In this document: positions 43,326 through 51,899 of the stretch, in pieces
Layout: the number at the start of each line of letters is the position of its first letter
Position numbering within the stretch: position 1 is the stretch's first letter
Origin: an uncultured Lachnospiraceae bacterium
GTDB lineage: Bacteria > Bacillota > Clostridia > Lachnospirales > Lachnospiraceae
DNA length: 64,000 bases
Assembly: GCA_902799015.1 (NCBI GenBank)
Contig: CADBZI010000013.1
Coordinates: 36,611-100,610 of the forward strand
Direction of reading: 5' to 3'
Notes under the pieces: model-generated
The model's database searches: none
Seen by the model: the letters and a program-made list of their open reading frames with translations, nothing else
Told to the model about the DNA's origin: nothing
Program-made: the position numbers and the translations under genes

Positions 43326-44012
43326 ATGTTAATGGAAGAAGCGAGAAACAAAATTGTGGAATTCGGCAAGCGGATGTCAGCGGACGGCCTGGCGCCGGGG
43401 ACTGCCGGAAACATCAGTATCTATGATCCGGAGACAGGCTATATGGCAATCAGTCCGTCCGGCGTTCCGTACGATAAGACGCTGCCGGAGGACGTTGTCA
43501 TACTGGATCTGGATGGAAATGTGATCGACGGAGATAAGAAGCCGTCCAGTGAGCACGGCCTGCATGCCGTGTTTTACCGGACAGATCCGGAGGCAAGGGC
43601 GGTTGTGCACAATCACTCCATGTACTGTACCATTCTTGCGTGCATGGGAGAGCCGCTGCGGTCCGTGCATTACGCGCTTGCGGAAGCACAGTGCAGCGAG
43701 ATCCCGCTGGTGCCGTATCACACCTTCGGAACGCCGGAGCTGGCGGACGCTGCCGCCGAGGCGCTTAAGAAGAAAGGCCATGGCCTGATTCTCCAGAACC
43801 ACGGAATGTGCGCTTATGGTCCCACGATCGAGAGCGCTTACGGGCTTGCCCTGACCATGGAATGGTGTGCGCAGGTGCAGTGGCACTGCATGGCCGCCGG
43901 AAAGATGAATGTCCTGACGGATGAGCAGATGGAAGTTGCCATGGAGCACTATAAGACATACGGACAGAAGAAGAGCGACGGCAGCCACACGGGTGGCTAC
44001 AGTGTTGTGTGA
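43326..44012 (+). CDS. fucA: Class II aldolase, L-fuculose-1-phosphate aldolase type
   Basis: A 228-residue aldolase/adducin-family zinc enzyme. The catalytic Glu is E76 (SSEHGLH) and the zinc ligands are H95 and H97 (VVHNHS) and H159 (QNHG), as in FucA/AraD/RhaD. It would split L-fuculose-1-phosphate into DHAP and L-lactaldehyde. It stands apart from fucI by 13 kb and behind a terminator and a hairpin repeat, so it may have separate control. Context supports fuculose-1-P, but ribulose-phosphate-type substrates cannot be excluded. GGAG lies 10 nt before ATG 43326; a second ATG two codons on is possible. Confidence 0.88.
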   Translation: MLMEEARNKIVEFGKRMSADGLAPGTAGNISIYDPETGYMAISPSGVPYDKTLPEDVVILDLDGNVIDGDKKPSSEHGLHAVFYRTDPEARAVVHNHSMYCTILACMGEPLRSVHYALAEAQCSEIPLVPYHTFGTPELADAAAEALKKKGHGLILQNHGMCAYGPTIESAYGLALTMEWCAQVQWHCMAAGKMNVLTDEQMEVAMEHYKTYGQKKSDGSHTGGYSVV

Positions 44013-44044
44013 GCGGGAAACGGATGTCGCAAAGCGTGAAATGT

Positions 44045-44073
44045 TTGCCAAGGCTGGTAAAAGGTGATATCAT
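44045..44073 (+). promoter_or_regulatory. Predicted promoter for FMN riboswitch-ribU
   Basis: TTGCCA (44045-44050), 17-bp spacer, TATCAT (44068-44073), about 80 nt upstream of the riboswitch. Confidence 0.5.
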
Positions 44074-44152
44074 CCCCACTGTAGAGGGTGAAACAAAGCT
44101 GAAACATTGAAACAGACAAAAGCCTTCAAACCCTCGTATTATGAACAATTTC

Positions 44153-44273
44153 AGTCTTCAGGGCGGGGTGAAAGTCCCCACTGGCGGTAACAGTCCGCGA
44201 ACTGCCACAGGGCAGCTGATTCGGTGTGATTCCGATACCAACGGTATAGTCCGGATGGAAGAAGATAGCGATC
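44153..44273 (+). promoter_or_regulatory. FMN riboswitch (RFN element)
   Basis: The aptamer shows the conserved GGGCGGGGTGAAAGTCCCC, ACTGGCGGTAACAGTCCGCG, a GGTGTGATTCCGATACC arm, and CGGTATAGTCCGGATGGAAG, closing with TCTTCA...GAAGA. FMN binding should stop transcription at the terminator directly downstream and so reduce riboflavin uptake. It lies in the 369-bp gap before ribU. Confidence 0.97.
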
Positions 44274-44282
44274 CTGTATGAG

Positions 44283-44319
44283 AGAGCCCAAAGATCTGAG
44301 TTCAGGTCTTTGGGCTTTT
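44283..44319 (+). terminator. Riboswitch-controlled terminator before ribU
   Basis: AGCCCAAAGA pairs with TCTTTGGGCT around CTGA/TTCAG, followed by TTTTC. Placed 10 nt after the FMN aptamer and ~65 nt before ribU, it is the expression platform. Confidence 0.9.
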
Positions 44320-44381
44320 CTGGATCCGCTTCCATCTCCTGAATCATTGCGGGAGTCCCGCGAAGAAAGGAGAAGAAACCT

Positions 44382-45047
44382 ATGAACATGTCAGGAGAAA
44401 ACACAGAAAACAGACGGCGTGCCGGATCCGGGAGAGCAGCCGGCGTGCAGGCCGGTTCCGTCACCCGGTATCTTGTCTCGGCAGCCATGCTGAGCGCCGT
44501 GGCGGTCGTTCTGCAGTATATTGAGTTCTCGATTCCGATCATGCCGTCCTTCATCAAGCTGGATCTGTCTGACCTGCCGTCCCTGATCGGCGCCTTTGCG
44601 ATGGGACCTTTGTGGGGTGTCGCGATTGCGGGAATCAAGAACCTGATCCATCTTCTGGTCTCTCAGTCCGGCGGGGTCGGAGAGCTGGCGAACTTTCTGA
44701 TGAATGCAGTCTTTGTCGCGGCAGCGGGACTGATCTATCAGTATCACCGGACCAGGAAGGGGGCGCTGGCGGGCTCTGTGATCGGGGCTGTGATCATGGC
44801 ATTGGTCAGCGTGCCGGTCAACTATTTTATCGTGTATCCTTTCTATACGGCCTTTATGCCGATGGAGGCAATCATCGGCGCGTACCAGGTCATTTACCCT
44901 GGCATCCAGGATGGGAACCTGCTTCAGTGCCTGCTGGTCTTTAACCTTCCGTTCACCTTTGTAAAGGCGATGCTGTCGGTTGTGATCGTCATGCTGATCT
45001 ACAAGAGGATCTCTCCGATCATCCGCGGAACATCCCGCCGGGGATGA
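44382..45047 (+). CDS. ribU: ECF transporter riboflavin S component RibU
   Basis: A 221-residue membrane protein with about six helices: the FMN-riboswitch context plus YIEFSIPIMPSFIKLDLSDLP and FAMGPLWGVAIAGIKNLIHLL are typical RibU. It captures riboflavin for an energy-coupling-factor transporter; the ATPase/T subunits are not in this window and are presumably shared. The N-terminal ~25 residues are charged and extend beyond the usual start. AAAGGAG precedes ATG 44382. Confidence 0.93.
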   Translation: MNMSGENTENRRRAGSGRAAGVQAGSVTRYLVSAAMLSAVAVVLQYIEFSIPIMPSFIKLDLSDLPSLIGAFAMGPLWGVAIAGIKNLIHLLVSQSGGVGELANFLMNAVFVAAAGLIYQYHRTRKGALAGSVIGAVIMALVSVPVNYFIVYPFYTAFMPMEAIIGAYQVIYPGIQDGNLLQCLLVFNLPFTFVKAMLSVVIVMLIYKRISPIIRGTSRRG

Positions 45048-45148
45048 CGGTAATCCACCGGATTTTCCACTTTTCCTCAGCAACATCTCTTCCATATGTG
45101 TTATGATAACGTTGCGATTTACGAAATTCAAAAGGATGACGTTAGTTT

Positions 45149-46243
45149 ATGAATGATCTTACTGTCAAAATGGGACGGCCGGTGAATAAGCTGTCCTTGA
45201 TGCTTGCGGCAATCGTTGTTGCTGCTGTGCTATCTTTGTGCGCCGGCTGCGGGAAGAAGGAGGTATCCTCTGAGCATACGGATGCGGGATACACGGCGAA
45301 TGAGGCTTCTGACTTCCGCAGCGCGGAAGCTTCTTTCCGGGAAGCGGTTGACGCGGGCGAGGATCCGATTCTTGCCTGGCGCGGTCTCGGGATTGCATTG
45401 ATGGGACAGGCAAAGTATGAGGATGCGCTGGACGCATTTGACCATGCAGTCTCCTGCACGGACGACAAGATGCCGCAGACGGTCCAGGATCTTCTGCAGT
45501 ACAGGATTACCTGTCAGTACCGCCTGAAAGACTATGAGGGCTGCATCAAGACGGGAGAGGAACTGACCAGACTGGATGAAAAGCTGGTAATGGCCTATTA
45601 CTACATTGGCGCAGCCCGGCTGAATCTGGGCAATTCGGAGGATGCGGAGGCGAACTTTGACTACGCGGTGTCTCTGCAGCCGGAGGATTATAAGCTTTAC
45701 CTTGATATCTACAGTGTTTATGAGGAAGCGAAGCTGTCCGGCGTTGGGGATGAGTACCTGCAGACAGCACTCGGAATTGCGCCGAAGACAACGGAAGACC
45801 ATTACAATGTCGGAAGAATCTATTTCTACCTGGAGGAATATGATGAAGCGGCTTCCGCGCTGATCGTGCCGGTACAGGAGCAGTATGAGCCGGCTCTTTC
45901 GCTGATGGGGCAGATCTATCTTGCGAGAAAGGATTATGACAACGCAAAGGCAACCTATTCGCAGATTCTAAGCCTGAACAGCGAGAGCAAGGATGCTTAC
46001 AATGGACTGGCGCTGTGCGCGCTTGCGGTGCAGGATCCCGATGCGGCACTGGACTACATTGCGCAGGGCCTGAGCCTGGACACAGAAGAGGGAAAGCAGG
46101 AGCTGTACTTCAATGAGATTGCCGCCTACGAACAGAAGCTTGACTTCCTGACGGCACGGGATAAGTGCAGGACATATGTTGAGATGTATCCGACTGATGA
46201 AGACGGCGTTAAGGAAATGAAGTTCCTGAATACGAGAGATTGA
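45149..46243 (+). CDS. Tetratricopeptide-repeat lipoprotein
   Basis: A 364-residue exported protein. A hydrophobic signal (SLMLAAIVVAAVLSLCAGC) ends in a plausible lipobox with the lipidated Cys in AGC-GKKE. The rest is built of TPR-like helical hairpins (e.g. AWRGLGIALMGQAKYEDALDAFD, AYYYIGAARLNLGNSEDAEANF, AYNGLALCALAVQDPDAALDYI), at least seven repeats. It is probably a scaffold at the outer face of the membrane. No partner gene is adjacent and its specific role is unknown. Confidence 0.82.
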   Translation: MNDLTVKMGRPVNKLSLMLAAIVVAAVLSLCAGCGKKEVSSEHTDAGYTANEASDFRSAEASFREAVDAGEDPILAWRGLGIALMGQAKYEDALDAFDHAVSCTDDKMPQTVQDLLQYRITCQYRLKDYEGCIKTGEELTRLDEKLVMAYYYIGAARLNLGNSEDAEANFDYAVSLQPEDYKLYLDIYSVYEEAKLSGVGDEYLQTALGIAPKTTEDHYNVGRIYFYLEEYDEAASALIVPVQEQYEPALSLMGQIYLARKDYDNAKATYSQILSLNSESKDAYNGLALCALAVQDPDAALDYIAQGLSLDTEEGKQELYFNEIAAYEQKLDFLTARDKCRTYVEMYPTDEDGVKEMKFLNTRD

Positions 46244-46249
46244 ACAAAA

Positions 46250-46275
46250 CACCCCGCTCCGGAGAGCGGGGAAGA
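46250..46275. terminator. Shared terminator between TPR gene and cold shock gene
   Basis: CCCCGCTC and GAGCGGGG form a perfect 8-bp stem with a CGGA loop, 8 nt after the TPR stop. On the minus strand it is followed by TGTTTTGTT, so it terminates the cold shock gene well; on the plus strand the T-run is absent. Confidence 0.65.
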
Positions 46276-46331
46276 CTGTTCAATCGTGTCTCTTATATAG
46301 TCAGAATATATATAAAAGAATCAGGTTATGA

Positions 46332-46529
46332 TCAAAGCTTGGTAACATTAGAAGCCTGCATGCCGCGCTGACCTTCCGTCAGATCATACTCGACCGCCTG
46401 GCCTTCATCCAGCGTCTTGAAGCCTTCGCCCTGGATTGCGGAAAAATGAACGAATACGTCCTTCCCGTCCTCACCGGTGATAAAGCCATAACCTTTTTCT
46501 GCGTTGAACCACTTAACTGTACCCTTCAT
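46332..46529 (-). CDS. Cold shock protein (CspA family)
   Basis: A 65-residue single-domain OB-fold protein with RNP1 KGYGFITG and RNP2 VFVHF, the nucleic-acid-binding motifs. It begins [16 protein letters not shown], with GGAGG 7 nt before ATG 46529 on the minus strand. These act as RNA chaperones. It is monocistronic; its promoter region is the 231-bp divergent gap before the CCA-adding enzyme. Confidence 0.96.
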   Translation of the reverse strand: MKGTVKWFNAEKGYGFITGEDGKDVFVHFSAIQGEGFKTLDEGQAVEYDLTEGQRGMQASNVTKL

Positions 46530-46760
46530 TACGGGACCTCCATAAATGAAAAAAACAAGGATTGAACCGGCTTTGGAGCAATCCAGATATCGGGATTTAT
46601 TATATCGCCCGATTGCATAATGTGTCAACCGTTAAATACATCAATCTTATCCTTATTTCACGAATGAGCAAAGCTTGTATATGCACCGCTTGTGCATTTT
46701 CGGTAAGATTCCACGCCGGCGCGAAGAGCGGTTTGGTTGGGCAGAAAGGAGAGCGCCAGA

Positions 46761-48113
46761 ATGGGAGACAGCAGAATAAAAACGGAAAGGATCCGGATCC
46801 CGCGTTTTGCGGCGAAGGTGATTGACAGACTGCATGCGCTCGGGTATGAGGCGTGCATTGTGGGAGGATGTGTGCGTGACAGCCTTCTCGGATATACACC
46901 GCAGGACTGGGACGTTACAACCTCTGCAAGGCCGGAGCAGATCCGTGAGGCGTTTGAGAGGACCATCGATACCGGGATCGCGCACGGGACGGTGACAGTG
47001 CGCATGGACAATGAGAGCGTGGAGGTCACCACATACCGGATTGACGGGAAGTATGCGGATCACCGGCATCCGGATCAGGTGCGTTTCACCTCCAGCCTGG
47101 AAGAAGATCTGAAGCGAAGGGACTTTACCATCAATGCGATGGCATACAATGACCGGGATGGACTGATCGACCTGTTTCACGGTACGCAGGATCTGGAGGA
47201 TGGAATTGTCCGGTGCGTCGGGGACGCGAAGGCGCGTTTTACCGAGGATGCGCTCCGGATCTTCCGGGCGGTCCGGTTTTGTGCGAAGCTGGGCTTTGTA
47301 CTGGATCCGGCAACGAAACAGGCGGCACAGGAGCTTGCGCCTTCCCTGCAGTATGTCAGCCAGGAACGGATTCGCGCAGAGCTGGAAAAGCTGCTGATCT
47401 CTCCGCATCCGGAGATGATCCGCCTTGCGTGGGAGTGCGGGATCACCCGGATCATCCTTCCGGAGTTCGATGCCATGATGGAGGCGGTGCAGAACAATGC
47501 GCACCATAAGATCACAGTGGGAGAGCATACCATCCGGACTATGTGTGCCTGTGAAAGTGACCGCATTCTCCGGCTGACGATGCTGCTTCACGACAGCGGG
47601 AAGCCGGCCTGCCAGACAATTGATGACAACGGCGTGTATCATTATCATGGCCATGCTGCGCCGGGTGCCGTGATCGCGCGTCAGGTGATGGAGCGGCTGA
47701 AGTATGACAAGGCGACCGAGCGCACGGTTGTGCATCTGATCCGGAATCATTCGCTGTATCCGGAGCTGACGCCGGAGGGTGTCAGGCGGGCTGTTGTACA
47801 GCTCGGAGAGGATCTGTTTCCGGTCTTTTTGAAGGTAAAGCGGGCAGACATCGGAGGCCAGAATCCGGAAGTGCAGGAGAAAAAGCTCCGGTATATGGAT
47901 GAGGTGGAAGCGATCTACCGGCAGATTCTCGAACGAGGAGACTGCCTGTCCCTCAAAGCGCTGGCAGTGACGGGGGATGACCTGATTGCGGCCGGCATCC
48001 CAAAGGGCAAAAAGATCGGCACGGTTCTGCAGGCGCTTTTGGAGGAGGTGCTCTCAGATCCGGAGCGGAATCAGAGAGAGGTCCTGATAGAGCGGGCCAG
48101 AGAGCTTCGCTGA
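46761..48113 (+). CDS. cca: CCA tRNA nucleotidyltransferase
   Basis: A 450-residue class II nucleotidyltransferase with GGCVRDSLLG and the metal-binding D-x-D of DWDVTTSA, RRDFTINAMAYN, and an HD domain (LLHDSGKP, residues ~260-350). It adds or repairs the 3' CCA of tRNAs, needed here because the tRNA-Val gene at 14885 lacks an encoded CCA. ATG 46761 has AAAGGAG upstream; the earlier in-frame start at 46737 lacks one. The HD domain suggests the phosphatase-bearing form seen in many Clostridia. Confidence 0.94.
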   Translation: MGDSRIKTERIRIPRFAAKVIDRLHALGYEACIVGGCVRDSLLGYTPQDWDVTTSARPEQIREAFERTIDTGIAHGTVTVRMDNESVEVTTYRIDGKYADHRHPDQVRFTSSLEEDLKRRDFTINAMAYNDRDGLIDLFHGTQDLEDGIVRCVGDAKARFTEDALRIFRAVRFCAKLGFVLDPATKQAAQELAPSLQYVSQERIRAELEKLLISPHPEMIRLAWECGITRIILPEFDAMMEAVQNNAHHKITVGEHTIRTMCACESDRILRLTMLLHDSGKPACQTIDDNGVYHYHGHAAPGAVIARQVMERLKYDKATERTVVHLIRNHSLYPELTPEGVRRAVVQLGEDLFPVFLKVKRADIGGQNPEVQEKKLRYMDEVEAIYRQILERGDCLSLKALAVTGDDLIAAGIPKGKKIGTVLQALLEEVLSDPERNQREVLIERARELR

Positions 48114-48116
48114 TGG

Positions 48117-48179
48117 GCAGTGACACGTCACACCCTGACCGTATGTGAACTTGTCACTGCAGGGCAGAAAGGGTATACT
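48117..48179 (+). promoter_or_regulatory. hisS promoter with flanking palindromes
   Basis: Promoter: TTGTCA (48151-48156), 17-bp spacer, TATACT (48174-48179), 44 nt before hisS. GCAGTGACA (48117-48125) is repeated inverted as TGTCACTGC (48152-48160), overlapping the -35, and GTGACACGTCAC (48120-48131) is itself palindromic. The gap shows no T-box. Confidence 0.55.
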
Positions 48180-48223
48180 TGTTTTGGCATCCGGCAAACG
48201 CGGATGCAGGGAGGCAGAAGAAT

Positions 48224-49537
48224 ATGGCATTGATACAGACACCGGTGAAGGGCATGCAGGATTTCCTGCCTGCGGATATGGCGCTGAGACAGCATGTACT
48301 TGGTTTGATTCGCGATACCTACGGAAGGTATGGATTTTCTCAGATCGGGACCCCCTATATGGAGCATATCGGGAACCTGACCGGGAAGAATGGCGGGGAG
48401 AATGAGAAGCTGATCTTCAAAGTGGAGAAGCGGGGGCGCGAGCTGGAGAAGAGCCTTCAGAAGGTTCGCCAGTCAGAGGACCTTCGCGCGGATGAAGCAG
48501 GTACGGAGCTTGCGGACAGTGCACTGCGGTATGATCTGACCGTTCCGCTGTGCAGATATTATTCGAATCACAAGAATGAGCTGCCGACGCCGTTCAAGGC
48601 GCTTCAGATCGGGGACGTGTTCCGCGCGGACAGACCGCAGAAGGGCAGATTCCGCCAGTTTACCCAGTGTGATATCGACATCATCGGGGATGCTTCCGTG
48701 ATGGCGGAGATTGAGCTGATCGCCGCGACGTCCGAGGCGCTGCACAGAATCTTCGCTGAGGTCGGCGTATCCGGCTTCACGGTACACGTGGGAGACAGAA
48801 GGATTCTTCGCGCGATGGCAAAGAGCGCGGGGTTTGAGGAAGACACCTTCGATGAGGTGTTTATCATCCTGGACAAGATGGATAAGATCGGCCTTGACGG
48901 TGTCACCCAGGAATTGATCCACAGCGGATACAGCGAAGAAAGCGTCGAAAAGTACGTTGGATTCTTTCATGAATTCCGGGAGAATCCGGATCAGGATCCG
49001 GCCTCCTTTATCCGAAAGGCCTGTGCGGACTGCATTGAGGAAGACGCTCTGAAGGATCTGACCATGATCCTTTCCACGGTGCGCGCCATGATCAGCAATG
49101 ACATCACGCTGAAGTTCGATCCCACGCTGGTGCGCGGCATGAGCTATTACACCGGGACGATCTTTGAGATCTCCATCGATCACTATTCCTTCTCCATTGC
49201 GGGCGGCGGCAGATATGACCGCATGGTCGGAAAGTTCTGCGGGCAGGATGCGCCGGCATGCGGGTTCTCGATTGGCTTTGAGCGCATTGTTACAATTCTG
49301 CGGGACCTGGGATGGAAGGATCAGGGAGAAAGCCTGAAGAAGGCTTATCTGGTCGATCAGAAAAGTGCATCCGGGCGGATCGGGGAGGTCTTCTCCCTTG
49401 CCGCGAAGGAACGTGCCCAGGGCATCTGTGTTGTTGTTCAGCCCTTGAAGAAGAATGCGAAGTTCCAGGTGGAGACCCTTGAAAAAGAAGGCTTCACACA
49501 GATCAGGAAGGTTTTTGGAGATACTCCGTTGGCATAG
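48224..49537 (+). CDS. hisS: Histidine-tRNA ligase
   Basis: A 437-residue class II aminoacyl-tRNA synthetase. It starts ALIQTPVKGMQDFLP, with DLTVPLCRYY (histidine/ATP site), motif 2 IGDVFRADRPQKGRFRQF and the motif 3 region ACGFSIGFERI; residues ~340-437 are the anticodon-binding domain. The His-A-type loop reads RGMSYYTGTIFE where RGLDYYTG is the commonest form. GGGAGG precedes ATG 48224. A CCCTGC/GCAGGG hairpin lies between this gene and the next. Confidence 0.94.
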   Translation: MALIQTPVKGMQDFLPADMALRQHVLGLIRDTYGRYGFSQIGTPYMEHIGNLTGKNGGENEKLIFKVEKRGRELEKSLQKVRQSEDLRADEAGTELADSALRYDLTVPLCRYYSNHKNELPTPFKALQIGDVFRADRPQKGRFRQFTQCDIDIIGDASVMAEIELIAATSEALHRIFAEVGVSGFTVHVGDRRILRAMAKSAGFEEDTFDEVFIILDKMDKIGLDGVTQELIHSGYSEESVEKYVGFFHEFRENPDQDPASFIRKACADCIEEDALKDLTMILSTVRAMISNDITLKFDPTLVRGMSYYTGTIFEISIDHYSFSIAGGGRYDRMVGKFCGQDAPACGFSIGFERIVTILRDLGWKDQGESLKKAYLVDQKSASGRIGEVFSLAAKERAQGICVVVQPLKKNAKFQVETLEKEGFTQIRKVFGDTPLA

Positions 49538-49618
49538 ATCAGAAACAGAAAACCGGAACTTTTTGAACCCTGCAGCCATGATCGCAGGGAAGCATATGGG
49601 AAAATGACAGGAGGCAGT

Positions 49619-51355
49619 ATGGAAGAGTATAGCAAGAGATACCATCAGTGGCTGGAGGATCCTTATTTTGATGAGGAGACCAAAGCAGAGCTTCGTGCCC
49701 TGGAAGGGAATGAGAACGAGATCAAAGAGCGGTTCTATATGGATCTCGAGTTCGGCACAGCCGGTCTTCGCGGAATCATAGGAGCCGGAACAAACCGCAT
49801 GAATATCTATGTGGTGCGCAAGGCGACCCAGGGCCTGGCGAATTATATTCTGAAGGCAGGCGGCAAGGAGAAGGGGGTTGTGATCGCCCATGATTCCCGC
49901 CGTATGTATCAGGAGTTTACGGATTGCGCCGCACTGACGCTGGCCGCAAACGGGATCAAGGCTTATGTCTTTGACGCGCTGCGCCCGACACCGGAGCTTT
50001 CTTACGCGGTCCGTCATCTTGGATGTATCGCCGGCATCAACATTACCGCCAGCCACAATCCGCCGGAATATAATGGCTACAAGGTGTACTGGGAGGATGG
50101 TGCCCAGATCACGCCGCCGCATGACACCGGAATCATGGATGAGGTCAAGGCCATCACGGATTACGCCTCCTGCAAGACCATGGAGAAGTCGGAAGCGGTG
50201 GAGAAGGGGCTCTATATCGAGGTCGGTGACAAGGAAGTGGATACCGATTACATCGAAGAGCTGAAGAAGAACGTGCTCCATCCGGAGGCGATCCGCGCTG
50301 AGGCAAAGAACCTGAAGATCGTCTACACCCCGCTTCACGGAACAGGCCTTGTTCCGGCAAAGAGGGTTTTGAAAGAGCTGGGATTTGAAAATGTCCTGGT
50401 GGTTCCGGAGCAGGAGAAGCCGGACGGAGAGTTCCCGACCGTTTCTTATCCCAACCCGGAGGCGGATGAGGCATTTACCCTTGGCCTGAAGCTGGCACAG
50501 GAGACCGGCGCGGACCTTGTTCTTGCCACAGATCCGGATGCGGACCGGCTTGGTGTGCGGGTGCGCGATAAGGACGGTGTCTATCATACGCTGACAGGAA
50601 ACATGTCAGGAAGTCTTCTGGCCGACTATGAGATCGGACAGAGAAAGGCGCTGAAGGGGCTGCCGGAGGACGGCCTTCTCATCAAGACAATTGTTACCAC
50701 AAACCTTGCGGATGCCATCTGCAAATACTATGGTGTTGCAGAGTATGAGTGCCTGACCGGCTTCAAATGGATCGGACGCCAGATTCTGAAGATGGAGAAC
50801 GAGGGGAAGGGAACCTATCTGTTCGGATTTGAGGAAAGCTATGGATGCCTGATCGGCACGCACGCGCGGGATAAGGATGCGATCGTTGCGGTGATGGCGC
50901 TGTGCGAGGCGGCTGCGTACTACAGGACAAAGAACATGACCCTGTGGGATGCCATGCTGGATCTCTATGAGCGGTGCGGATACTATCGGGACAATGTTAC
51001 GGCGATCGGCCTGAAGGGGATCTCAGGTCTTCAGAAGATCCAGGAGATCATGACCACGCTGAGACAGAACACTCCGGCTGAGATTGCCGGCTGCAAGGTG
51101 CTCTCTGTCCGTGACTATGAAACAGATAAGATCCGGAATCTGGTTACCGGTGAGGAAACCGGTACCGGCCTTCCGAAGTCAAATGTTCTCTACTACGAGC
51201 TGGAAGGGGACGCGTGGCTGTGCGTACGGCCGTCCGGAACAGAACCGAAGATCAAGTTCTACTATGGCATCGTAGGCACGTCGCTTGAAGATGCGCAGCG
51301 CAAGGATGATGACTTCAAGGTGAAAATTGACGCCATGGTCAATGAAATGCTTTGA
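49619..51355 (+). CDS. Phosphoglucomutase/phosphomannomutase family protein
   Basis: A 578-residue alpha-D-phosphohexomutase. The phosphoserine loop is ITASHNPPEYNGYK, the magnesium loop DPDADRLGV, the sugar-binding loop FGFEESYG, and the phosphate-binding loop RPSGTEPKIKFYYG. It interconverts hexose-1- and 6-phosphates, linking glycolysis with cell-wall and glycogen precursors. Length and motifs match PgcA-type enzymes of Firmicutes. GGAGG sits 4 nt before ATG 49619. Confidence 0.92.
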   Translation: MEEYSKRYHQWLEDPYFDEETKAELRALEGNENEIKERFYMDLEFGTAGLRGIIGAGTNRMNIYVVRKATQGLANYILKAGGKEKGVVIAHDSRRMYQEFTDCAALTLAANGIKAYVFDALRPTPELSYAVRHLGCIAGINITASHNPPEYNGYKVYWEDGAQITPPHDTGIMDEVKAITDYASCKTMEKSEAVEKGLYIEVGDKEVDTDYIEELKKNVLHPEAIRAEAKNLKIVYTPLHGTGLVPAKRVLKELGFENVLVVPEQEKPDGEFPTVSYPNPEADEAFTLGLKLAQETGADLVLATDPDADRLGVRVRDKDGVYHTLTGNMSGSLLADYEIGQRKALKGLPEDGLLIKTIVTTNLADAICKYYGVAEYECLTGFKWIGRQILKMENEGKGTYLFGFEESYGCLIGTHARDKDAIVAVMALCEAAAYYRTKNMTLWDAMLDLYERCGYYRDNVTAIGLKGISGLQKIQEIMTTLRQNTPAEIAGCKVLSVRDYETDKIRNLVTGEETGTGLPKSNVLYYELEGDAWLCVRPSGTEPKIKFYYGIVGTSLEDAQRKDDDFKVKIDAMVNEML

Positions 51356-51370
51356 CACGGCGCCTATCGC

Positions 51371-51398
51371 TTGACAAACATAGAGATATGTGTATAAA
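51371..51398 (+). promoter_or_regulatory. Predicted promoter for HU gene
   Basis: A perfect TTGACA (51371-51376), 16-bp spacer, TATAAA (51393-51398), 63 nt before the HU start. Confidence 0.65.
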
Positions 51399-51461
51399 TT
51401 AAGTCGATATGTATATTGCCATTGCAGGCAGAAATAAAAAGAATAGAAGGAGTATAATCTC

Positions 51462-51734
51462 ATGAATAAGACAGAACTGATCGCGGCTATGGCCGAGAAC
51501 TCGGGATTGAGCAAGAAGGACTCTGAAGCAGCGCTGAAGGCTTTCGTAGAGGCTGTCAGCGAAGCCCTGAAGAAGGATGACAAGGTCCAGATTGTTGGAT
51601 TCGGAACGTTTGAAGTTGCGAAGAGAGCTGCTCGTGAGGGCAGGAATCCGCAGACCGGTAAGGCCATGAAGATCAAGGCTTCCAAGAGCCCGAAGTTCAA
51701 AGCCGGCAAGGCGCTGAAGGATGCGCTGAACTGA
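51462..51734 (+). CDS. hup: DNA-binding protein HU
   Basis: A 90-residue HU/IHF protein: it begins NKTELIAAMAENSGLSKKDSE, has the DNA-arm region GFGTFEVAKRAAREGRNPQTG and ends with the FKAGKALKDALN helix. A nucleoid architectural protein, high copy. It has its own promoter, a good binding site (AGAAGGAG) and a terminator just after the gene. Confidence 0.97.
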   Translation: MNKTELIAAMAENSGLSKKDSEAALKAFVEAVSEALKKDDKVQIVGFGTFEVAKRAAREGRNPQTGKAMKIKASKSPKFKAGKALKDALN

Positions 51735-51757
51735 GACTGATTCAGAGATGGAATCTA

Positions 51758-51788
51758 TGCGGAGCGGGATGATGTCCTGCTCCGTTTT
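51758..51788 (+). terminator. Terminator after HU
   Basis: CGGAGCGGGA (51760-51769) pairs with TCCTGCTCCG (51775-51784), with one G-T pair, followed directly by TTTT. Confidence 0.8.
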
Positions 51789-51795
51789 GCATCTC

Positions 51796-51880
51796 AGCCT
51801 CCGGCGGATCGCAGCCGCGCTCAGAGGAAGGTGCTTCGCACCGGGTGCGGCGTGGTAAGAACGCCGTTGGCGTTCTTGAA
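51796..51880 (+). repeat. Dispersed 85-bp multi-hairpin repeat, copy B
   Basis: Same 85-nt length and orientation as copy A at 43210-43294, six differences; the GGTGC-TTC-GCACC and AAGAACGCC-GTT-GGCGTTCTT hairpins are unchanged. It starts 8 nt after the HU terminator T-run and ends 19 nt before the S4-protein start. Confidence 0.85.
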
Positions 51881-51899
51881 TATGGGAGGAGGTGGCAAT

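Noticed and set aside
48114..48223. T-box or histidine attenuator before hisS
   Set aside because: The gap is too short, lacks the T-box bulge sequence and a terminator, and contains an ordinary promoter instead.
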